Assembly: GCA_036821645.1 (NCBI GenBank)
Contig: DAISJD010000120.1
Location: 1-9,663 of the forward strand
Direction: 5' to 3'
DNA from: DAISJD01 sp036821645
GTDB lineage: Bacteria; Pseudomonadota; Alphaproteobacteria; ATCC43930; CGMCC-115725
DNA: 9,663 bases
The translations under genes were made by a program, and so were the position numbers. Below are positions 1 through 5,271 of this stretch, in pieces (within the stretch, counting starts at the first letter, position 1; the number at the start of each line of letters is the position of its first letter). The notes below the pieces were generated by a model. The model had not been told where the DNA came from. It did no database searches and saw only the letters and a program-made list of their open reading frames with translations.

Positions 1-414
1 GTGCATGAGGTGGGGCAAGTTTTGGCGGCGGCCTTTCAGGGCGGGCCGGTGGCGGGCGAGTTCGGCACGGTGACGAAAATGAGCCGGGTCGTTCTGTTGC
101 TGCCGGTCGTGCTGTTCTTGTTGCGCGAAGGGCGCACGGGGGGCGGCCCGGCGGCAGCGGCGGCGGTGCCGGTTCCCTGGTTCGTGTTCTTGTTCGGGGC
201 GATGATTGCGGTCAATAGCCTCGGGATCATGCCGGGGCCGGTGGTTTCGGGGTTGGTCTTAGCGTCGAATTTCCTGTTGGCCATGGCGTTGGCCGCCCTT
301 GGACTTGGCACCGATATCAGGCGGATCCGGGCGCAGGGCCTTCGCCCCCTGGTCCTGGCGGCGGGGGCGAGCCTGTTCATTGCCCTCTTGAGCCTCGTGT
401 TGATTCTGATTTAG
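1..414 (+). CDS. yeiH: YeiH/UPF0324 family putative sulfate exporter, C-terminal part (5' truncated)
   Basis: This is an integral inner-membrane protein of the YeiH (UPF0324) family, annotated by homology as a putative sulfate exporter; the substrate is weakly established for the family. About 137 residues are visible out of a usual length near 340. The open frame reaches the left edge, so the GTG at base 1 is probably an internal valine codon. The opening VHEVGQVLAAAF, the following TKMSRVVLLLPVVL helix, and the late ALGLGTDIRRIRAQGLRPL segment are characteristic of the family C-terminus. Hydrophobic membrane segments fall at about residues 29-42, 57-77, 80-100 and 114-137, and the protein ends right after the last one. 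The stop is TAG at 412. A LysR gene starts 29 bp downstream on the same strand, so co-transcription is likely. Family assignment is firm; transported substrate is not. Confidence 0.85.
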   Translation: MHEVGQVLAAAFQGGPVAGEFGTVTKMSRVVLLLPVVLFLLREGRTGGGPAAAAAVPVPWFVFLFGAMIAVNSLGIMPGPVVSGLVLASNFLLAMALAALGLGTDIRRIRAQGLRPLVLAAGASLFIALLSLVLILI

Positions 415-443
415 GGTCGGGGTCGGCTGGGGGTGAGTCATCC

Positions 444-1328
444 ATGATGACGTTGGAACAATTGCGGATCTTCGTGGCGGTGGCGGAGGCGATGCATGTC
501 ACTCGTGCGGCGCGGGCGCTCAACATCACGCAATCGGCGGCCAGTGCGGCCATTGCCACCCTTGAAAGCGGCTATGCGACGAAACTATTCCACCGGATCG
601 GTCGTCATATCGAATTGAGCGAGGCGGGTGCCGTCTTGCTGCACGAGGCGCGGGCGGTCTTGGCCCGTGCCGCCCAGGCGGAACTGGTGCTGGCCGATCT
701 TGCCGGGTTGAAACAAGGGGCCCTGCATCTGTGGGCCAGTCAGACGGTGGCGAATTATTGGTTGCCGCCGATGATGCATCATTATCACCAGCATTACCCG
801 CAGATCGCCCTGCATCTGACGATCGGCAATACCGCCCAGGTGGAACGCGCGGTCCAGGAAGGGGCGGGCGATCTCGGCATCGTCGAGGGGGATGTGGATG
901 ATCCGCTGTTGGTGCGGGTGCCGGTCGAAGGGGATGACTTGGTCCTGGTGGTGGCCCCCGGCCATCCATGGGCGGCCCTAGCGGGCCAGGCACCGACGGA
1001 TCTTGGCGAAACCGACTGGGTGACGCGCGAACCCGGATCGGCGACGCGCCTCAATTTCGAGCAGGCGATGAAAGATCATCAGGTGCCGCCCGCAGCCGTG
1101 CGGATCAGTCTGACCCTGCCATCGAACGAGGCGGTGCGCAGTGCCGTGATGGCGGGTGCCGGGGCGGCGATCCTATCCCGGTTGGTGGTGGACGAGGCGA
1201 TCGCCTCGCACCGGCTCTCTGCCGTCCCGCTTGCCCTGCCGCGCCGACAGTTTCAGGTGCTGCGCCACGGCGACCGCTATCGCAGCCGGGCGGCGGAGGC
1301 GTTCTTAGCCTTGGTCCGTCGTCGCTGA
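444..1328 (+). CDS. LysR family transcriptional regulator
   Basis: This is a DNA-binding regulator of 294 residues, the normal LysR length. The N-terminal winged helix-turn-helix spans about residues 3-60: TLEQLRIFVAVAEA, then the recognition region NITQSAASAAIATLE at about 27-41, followed by a linker helix. The effector-binding domain (about 90-290) shows the usual ALHLWASQTVANYWLPP opening, GDLGIVEG, and the GAGAAILSR segment near residue 238. Two adjacent ATGs (444 and 447) are possible starts; a G-rich GGGGGTGA stretch about 10 bp upstream serves either. It follows the YeiH-like gene on the same strand, and YeiH-type exporters are often next to a LysR gene (the CysL/YeiE kind), so the neighbour is its most likely target. 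That is inference from position. The TGA stop lies inside the first copy of a 27-bp tandem repeat, so duplication of that unit could have affected the 3' end. Confidence 0.93.
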   Translation: MMTLEQLRIFVAVAEAMHVTRAARALNITQSAASAAIATLESGYATKLFHRIGRHIELSEAGAVLLHEARAVLARAAQAELVLADLAGLKQGALHLWASQTVANYWLPPMMHHYHQHYPQIALHLTIGNTAQVERAVQEGAGDLGIVEGDVDDPLLVRVPVEGDDLVLVVAPGHPWAALAGQAPTDLGETDWVTREPGSATRLNFEQAMKDHQVPPAAVRISLTLPSNEAVRSAVMAGAGAAILSRLVVDEAIASHRLSAVPLALPRRQFQVLRHGDRYRSRAAEAFLALVRRR

Positions 1329-1413
1329 CGCGTCTTTGATGTCCGTTGGCGCAGACGCGTCTTTAAGGTCGGTTGACGCTGACGCATCTTTAAGGTCGGT
1401 TGGCGCTGACGCG
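1327..1413 (+). repeat. 27-bp tandem repeat, three full copies plus a 6-bp fourth start
   Basis: Three consecutive 27-bp units occupy 1327-1353, 1354-1380 and 1381-1407, and GACGCG at 1408-1413 begins a fourth. Each unit starts GACGCRTCTTT, continues with a GGTCGGTT-like core (GTCCGTT in the first copy), and ends GRCGCW. Copies 2 and 3 differ at only two positions; copy 1 is more diverged. The copy 1/2 junction (1353-1362) makes the perfect 10-bp palindrome AGACGCGTCT. The array begins within the LysR stop codon and ends in the hairpin at 1408-1437. There are no spacers between units, so it is not a CRISPR. Function is unknown; it may be a replication-slippage product or a protein-binding array. 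Confidence 0.85.
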
Positions 1414-1437
1414 CGAGGAGCGATCCTTTCGCGCGTC
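1408..1437. terminator. Strong hairpin between convergent genes, possible bidirectional terminator
   Basis: GACGCGCGA at 1408-1416 is the exact reverse complement of TCGCGCGTC at 1429-1437. In an alternative fold the inner AGGA (1416-1419) pairs with TCCT (1424-1427) around a GCGA tetraloop of the stable GNRA type, leaving a two-base bulge. The hairpin lies between the LysR gene (ending 1328) and the convergent YciI-like gene, whose TGA stop (1436-1438) overlaps the stem. No T-tract follows on either strand, so it does not meet the usual intrinsic terminator pattern; it could instead act as an RNA 3'-end stabiliser. Confidence 0.5.
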
Positions 1438-1726
1438 AGGCGGTGACGAGGAAGGCAAGGCGCGGATCGGCGACGCGGACCGTCATCGCCACCACCTCGC
1501 GCCGCACCAAGCCGGGTTTGGCGAACGGATCTTGGTCGAGACGGGCCTCCAGGGCCGCGCGGGTGGTGTTATGGGCCAGGATCACCCCGCCCGTGCGCGG
1601 GTCGAGTGGACCGGAGGCCAGGAACACCCCATCGGCAAAGCCCTGATCGACCCAGAGGCGATGGGCCGGGACCAAGGCGTCGATGTCGGCGATAGGGGCA
1701 AGATAGGTTAGGCGAACGATGAACAT
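1436..1726 (-). CDS. YciI-like (YCII domain) small protein
   Basis: This is a 96-residue single-domain protein of the YciI/YCII type, a ferredoxin-like dimeric alpha-beta barrel of small cytosolic proteins with poorly defined, possibly hydrolytic or dehalogenase-like roles. Visible hallmarks are the MFIVRLTYLAP first strand, the His at about residue 22 in PAHRLWVDQG, the LASGPLDP turn at about 37-42, and the LDQDPFAKPGL motif at about 63-73, which matches the family's conserved DP[YF] region. The frame remains open upstream to 1828, but the ATG at 1726 is preferred: it begins the conserved domain, has GAGG 11 bases upstream, and the extra N-terminal residues are low-complexity and would overlap the FkbM gene. 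A strong intrinsic terminator lies just upstream at 1742-1764, so expression needs read-through or a promoter inside the FkbM 3' end. Specific function unknown. Confidence 0.82.
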   Translation of the reverse strand: MFIVRLTYLAPIADIDALVPAHRLWVDQGFADGVFLASGPLDPRTGGVILAHNTTRAALEARLDQDPFAKPGLVRREVVAMTVRVADPRLAFLVTA

Positions 1727-1741
1727 CGCGGTGATTACCTC

Positions 1742-1764
1742 AAAAAACGGGAGGATGACCCGTT
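1742..1764 (-). terminator. Intrinsic terminator after the FkbM gene
   Basis: Read on the minus strand, AACGGG and CCCGTT form a perfect 6-bp stem (1759-1764 with 1746-1751) around a 7-base loop. The run of six T residues at 1742-1747 overlaps the final TT of the stem. This is the standard rho-independent layout. It sits 18 bases after the FkbM stop and ends just before the YciI ribosome-binding site (GAGGT at about 1736-1740). Confidence 0.75.
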
Positions 1765-1781
1765 GCGCGGGCTGCGGTTGC

Positions 1782-2720
1782 TTAGGGGGATTTGACGAGG
1801 ATGAGATCCGCCCAATCATCCACGCCATTGGCCGCGACCAGGCCGCAGAGTGCGTCTTTCAGCCGACCACTCGGCATCGATAGATCGGGATTATGGAAGG
1901 GCTTGCCCGGACGCCAGAGGGCCGCGTAGGGAAAATCCGCCAGCACCATCTCCATCAAGGCGGTTGGATCGCCCTTCATGCGATTGATCGCGTATGGCCA
2001 ATATTCGACAATCAGCATATCGGCCTTGGACAAGAGCGATCGTCCGCCAGAATAAATATGATATTCCGACCCTTGCGTATCGATCTTTGCCGCAAAAGGC
2101 GTGCCCGTTTGATCGAGCGACACGATTTTATCGAGACGGTCCGCCTTGACCCGCGTTACCGTTCTAAGATGTTCATTGAGCGCGAAAGACCCTTTGGCAT
2201 TGCCGACGCGAATGCGATGATCGCCGTGATTGTTCGGCGACAATTCAAAATCGACCTCGGACGTCTCGGTAAAAAGCGCCATGTTATAGAGTGTACAAAG
2301 GTGCGCTACCGAAGAATGGGCAACATTATTGGATAAAAACCGATAGTTTAAGGGTTCCGGCTCAAATGCAAACACCTTGGCACCGGTTTTGGCCGCGATA
2401 TTCACGGTAAAGAGCCCGATATTCGCCCCAATATCGATAAAAGATTGATAGCGATTCTTCTCATGGCGTTCGACAATCAAGGCAATGAGATCGTCGGAAA
2501 AGCACCCATTGTAAAAGAAATCTCTGAAGACAACCTCATCGAAGGGCGAACCCTGGATGGTGCCATTGGGGCCGTTGACGGTGATGGCCTTGATGTCGAG
2601 TGCCCGGGCCAAAATCCAAAAGAGACGCCGACGGGCGTAAATGGGGATTGTTTTGACGGCTTTTTGAATCAGGCTTTTGCCGGAACTTTTTAATTTCCAG
2701 GATAATTCGACCGTGGACAT
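1782..2720 (-). CDS. FkbM family SAM-dependent methyltransferase
   Basis: This is a 312-residue protein of the FkbM methyltransferase family, which uses S-adenosylmethionine to O-methylate varied targets; many bacterial members sit in polysaccharide or glycan loci. The Rossmann core is clear: motif I FIDIGANIGLFTVNIA at about 94-109, the acidic SAM-ribose motif FAFEPEPLNYRFLSNN at 118-132, and the family hallmark KIDTQGSE at 212-219 followed by LIVEYWP at 236-242. The N-terminal 90 residues are basic and variable, as is usual. ATG at 2720 has AGGA seven bases upstream. It lies 50 bp downstream of the exported-protein gene on the same strand, so shared transcription is possible, and it is followed by an intrinsic terminator. 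The 5' part is unusually AT-rich: two 60-bp samples (2281-2340 and 2401-2460) are about 38-40% GC, which suggests a different origin from its neighbours. The substrate cannot be told. Confidence 0.92.
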   Translation of the reverse strand: MSTVELSWKLKSSGKSLIQKAVKTIPIYARRRLFWILARALDIKAITVNGPNGTIQGSPFDEVVFRDFFYNGCFSDDLIALIVERHEKNRYQSFIDIGANIGLFTVNIAAKTGAKVFAFEPEPLNYRFLSNNVAHSSVAHLCTLYNMALFTETSEVDFELSPNNHGDHRIRVGNAKGSFALNEHLRTVTRVKADRLDKIVSLDQTGTPFAAKIDTQGSEYHIYSGGRSLLSKADMLIVEYWPYAINRMKGDPTALMEMVLADFPYAALWRPGKPFHNPDLSMPSGRLKDALCGLVAANGVDDWADLILVKSP

Positions 2721-2770
2721 CAGGTGATCCTAAAATCCTTAACTATCATGGCGCCGAGCGGGGTCGGTTC

Positions 2771-3304
2771 TTAACGCAAGAGGTCGTCCAGAACTGCTGC
2801 GGCCCCGTTGATGCTGCCATTGAGGGCGGCGGCCTTGGCGGCACCGGCCAATTGTTTGCCGACACCGGTATGACCATGACCACCGCGTGGCGTGGTCAGA
2901 TCGTGGAGATTGGCGCTGCTTTGGCTGGCGAATTGATCGACATAGCGTAACTCCGGCTTGAACGACCCATCGCCCGGTTCGTAAATCGGTGCCCCGCGCC
3001 CGTCTTTGATGCCCGCCGTCAGATCGGGCAGTCCCGTCGGCAGGGTAAGCGTGCTGGGCAATCCGGTGGGATTGGCGCCGTCGGATCTTGAAATCCCGAT
3101 ATCCCCAGGTTTGGTCGCAGCGCTGCCGACCTTATTGGATGGCCGGTCTGCATTGGATAGGGTGGGGGCGGTTTTGACCGTGATCTGGTTGGGCTCGTGC
3201 GTCCCGACCGGTGCGTCGGCCCCTAGAGCGACGGGTGCTGCCATCATGAGGACGGCACAGGAAAACGATCCCAACAAAAGACGCAGCATAGGGCGCACCA
3301 TCAT
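2771..3304 (-). CDS. Small exported protein of unknown function
   Basis: I do not recognise a family for this 177-residue protein. The N-terminus is a good Sec signal peptide: MMVRPMLR, a hydrophobic core LLLGSFSCAVLMMAA at about 9-23, then APVALG with likely cleavage near residue 28. The mature part (about 149 residues) is rich in Pro, Gly, Ser, Thr and Ala, with no obvious repeats, and looks disordered over about 30-110. A short charged segment, GSFKPELRYVDQFASQ, follows, then a Gly/His turn RGGHGHTG at 140-147, and an Ala-rich C-terminal helix (150-177) ending in VLDDLLR. No lipobox or membrane anchor is seen, so a periplasmic location is expected. Two adjacent ATGs (3304 and 3301) can serve as start; GGGGA lies six bases upstream of the first. 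It lies 75 bp downstream of the PAS gene and 50 bp upstream of FkbM on the same strand. Confidence 0.7.
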   Translation of the reverse strand: MMVRPMLRLLLGSFSCAVLMMAAPVALGADAPVGTHEPNQITVKTAPTLSNADRPSNKVGSAATKPGDIGISRSDGANPTGLPSTLTLPTGLPDLTAGIKDGRGAPIYEPGDGSFKPELRYVDQFASQSSANLHDLTTPRGGHGHTGVGKQLAGAAKAAALNGSINGAAAVLDDLLR

Positions 3305-3379
3305 CCCGAATCCCCGCTTGTGGCGTGCAGACGATTACGCAACCACTCTACACGCTTTCTCCGGTATCGCCCATGCTGT

Positions 3380-3970
3380 TTATGCAGGCTCGACTTGGTC
3401 GATTTTGGGCAAGATCGGATCCGGGATGATGCGAAAACCGCGCGAGATCATTTCTTCGTTCAAATCTATGGGTCTTTGGGTGACGCGCGGATTGTGTGCG
3501 CGTTCGACCGGCGTATAGCAGGCGATGATCTTATTGACGAGGCGCCCCTCATCGCACAGCGGCAGCAGCAGGGCTTCGGTTTGCTGCCATTCCCGACCGG
3601 GTCGATAGAAGACCGATCCCTTGAAACCGACCGGCGCACACCGTTCCGAAACGGTCTTGTACAAGAGATAGAGCGAGGCTGCATAGGGGCCGTAATTTTC
3701 GTAGGTCACGTCCTTGCCGGTCGAGTCCCGCCCGACGAAGGTGACGATGCCGGTCCCGATCAGACGGAACCGAAACCGCAGCGGGTCGTAAAATACGTCG
3801 AGCATGAAAATATAGGGCAGAACGGCCCGCAAGGCGGCAGGGTCGATTTCCTTGCGCGTCGGTGCCGGTCGCGTCCCACGCAGCCGCTCCCAATAGCGGT
3901 ATGTCGCAATACACCGCGGATCGAGGATTGCTTCGGCACCGGGTTCGGTTATGACCTCGCGGGTGGTCAC
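3380..3970 (-). CDS. PAS domain protein of the PAS_5 type
   Basis: This is a 196-residue protein matching the PAS_5 (PF07310) pattern common in Rhodospirillales and other Alphaproteobacteria. The early Y-W-x-x-L-R-G segment (RYWERLRGTRPAPTRKEIDP, 25-44) is followed by LRAVLPYIFMLDV (47-59), then the core FRFRLIGTGIVTFVGRDSTGKDV (66-88), and a later strand pair around EALLLPLCDEGRLVNKIIACYTP (132-154). No catalytic or DNA-binding domain is attached, so it is probably a stand-alone sensor or adaptor; its ligand and partner are unknown. The start is GTG at 3970: an in-frame TGA lies two codons upstream and AGGAG is eight bases before the GTG. The ATGATG pair in between is in another frame. It is the first gene of the minus-strand group that continues with the exported protein and FkbM. 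Confidence 0.82.
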   Translation of the reverse strand: MTTREVITEPGAEAILDPRCIATYRYWERLRGTRPAPTRKEIDPAALRAVLPYIFMLDVFYDPLRFRFRLIGTGIVTFVGRDSTGKDVTYENYGPYAASLYLLYKTVSERCAPVGFKGSVFYRPGREWQQTEALLLPLCDEGRLVNKIIACYTPVERAHNPRVTQRPIDLNEEMISRGFRIIPDPILPKIDQVEPA

Positions 3971-4320
3971 ACATCATACTCCTAGAAAAAAACCATTTTC
4001 CTCAACGAAATAGTGTGTTTATACGTGGACGGGGATATGGGTGGCTTTTTTTGAATCCTCATGGATGATTATCTCTGAATTTGGGCAAGAGAGCCAGTAT
4101 AAAGAAGTTGAATTAATTTTTAAAAAAATCCCGTATTTTTATGCTGGCCGTCGGGCCGAAGATATTGAGTGCCATAATATGCTTAATTGCATGCTATGGA
4201 GTGAAATAAATGGAAAATTAAGTGTATTTCATCGGCCGATTGACCCGATGGTTTATGGATGAATTTCAAGGCTCGCTTGTTTTTTTTCGCGCGAAAAAGT
4301 CAAAAAATGCGCTGAACCGG
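3971..4320. other. AT-rich intergenic island without a convincing gene
   Basis: This 350-bp stretch separates the PAS gene (upstream side) from the end of phaZ; both are on the minus strand. It must carry the PAS gene promoter near 3985-4040 and the 3' region of phaZ near 4262-4320, but I see no clear -35/-10 pair. By hand count 4081-4260 is about 37% GC against about 63% in a sampled gene region. One plus-strand frame is open from GTG 4041 to 4262 (73 codons) with GGGGA five bases before it. The product resembles nothing I know, and its composition is unlike the neighbours, so I do not call it a gene. A 16-bp perfect palindrome, five T, CGCGCG, five A, lies at 4283-4298, close to the phaZ end; it is too weak alone to call a terminator. 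Confidence 0.6.
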
Positions 4321-5193
4321 CTACGGACTTTCATCCCGGGGTTCGTCGGATGCAACCTGATCCAAAAAACGCATCATATGGCGTGCGACTATTTCTGGAT
4401 TCTTGTACAAAAACCCATGACCGCCAGGCAGAATTTCAAGGGTGGCCCCTGGAATGAGGGCTGCCAGCATCCGGGCATTCAGCGGCGATGCGATCGAATC
4501 CTCTTCCGCCCCCAGCACAAGGGTCGGCGTGACGATGCGGTGCAGCCAGGGCAGGCTGGTCCAGCCGAGACCGGCGAGGAATTGATAATAATAACCAAGA
4601 CCGTTCGTTGCGGGAACATGGCTCGCCTGATCGCCTTTGCCGATCCCGACCGACCAGGCTTCGGCACCGAAGCTCAATTCAGGGTCAAGCGGTTCGACGA
4701 AGTCGCCGACCAAGGTCGAGGGGATGAAACGACTGGGATTGAACAAATTGGCCAATGCCGACCAACGGCCCGGCACCATGGTGACACCGGCGGTCGTGGC
4801 GGCCAGGACGAGACGGCGGCACCGTTCGGGATGGCTCAGCGCCAGTTGTTGGGCAAGGGCACCCCCCCACGAGAACCCGACGATATCGATCGGGTTGACG
4901 AGATCGAGCCGGTCGAGCAAATGGACCACGAGGCGGGCCAGGGCCGGAAACCCGAGTGGCAAGCCCGGCACGGGGGAGCCCCCGACACCCGGCACGTCGA
5001 ACAAGATGACCCCGCGCGGCGACAGGGCGTGGGCCAAGGGGATCATCGTTTCAAGCGGCATGCCGATGCCGTTCAGCAAGAGAACCGGGATGGAATGGGC
5101 GGCACCCGTCTTGATGGCGACGCGCAAGGTGCGGCCGTCGACTTCCAACATGGCGCAATTCAGAGTACCGACTTGCTCGTTCGTCTCAGCCAT
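4321..5193 (-). CDS. phaZ: Poly(3-hydroxyalkanoate) depolymerase, PhaZ type (alpha/beta hydrolase)
   Basis: This intracellular depolymerase is predicted to release 3-hydroxy fatty acids from medium-chain-length polyhydroxyalkanoate granules. It is an alpha/beta-hydrolase fold protein of 290 residues, close to Pseudomonas PhaZ (about 283). Diagnostic stretches, numbered from the ATG used here, are LLLNGIG (38-44), FDVPGVGGSPVP (65-76), the nucleophile elbow GFSWGG with Ser108, HPERCRRLVLAATTAG (121-136), MVPG, and GYYYQFLAGLGWTSLPWLHRI (200-220). The likely triad is Ser108, Asp232 (in GAEEDS) and His259 (in GGHGFL). The frame stays open to a TTG at 5217. ATG 5193 is preferred because it gives the family length, though its ribosome-binding site is weak; ATG 5151 is a later option. 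It follows the acyl-CoA ligase gene by 78 bp on the same strand. A general esterase role is the main alternative, but the PVPG/GLGWTS motifs favour PhaZ. Confidence 0.85.
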   Translation of the reverse strand: MAETNEQVGTLNCAMLEVDGRTLRVAIKTGAAHSIPVLLLNGIGMPLETMIPLAHALSPRGVILFDVPGVGGSPVPGLPLGFPALARLVVHLLDRLDLVNPIDIVGFSWGGALAQQLALSHPERCRRLVLAATTAGVTMVPGRWSALANLFNPSRFIPSTLVGDFVEPLDPELSFGAEAWSVGIGKGDQASHVPATNGLGYYYQFLAGLGWTSLPWLHRIVTPTLVLGAEEDSIASPLNARMLAALIPGATLEILPGGHGFLYKNPEIVARHMMRFLDQVASDEPRDESP

Positions 5194-5271
5194 GAAACCG
5201 ATATTCCCAAGATGCAACAGGTTCGGATGAAGCGGGACCGCCGGGTGTGCCGTCCCACAGCGGTGCGTCGA

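Noticed and set aside
1327..1413. CRISPR array
   Set aside because: The 27-bp units are directly adjacent with no spacers, and no cas gene is present.
5218..5271. Stem GGGAC (5234-5238) / GTCCC (5252-5256) between the ligase and phaZ as a terminator
   Set aside because: Only five pairs with a 13-base loop and no T-tract; more likely chance in GC-rich DNA.
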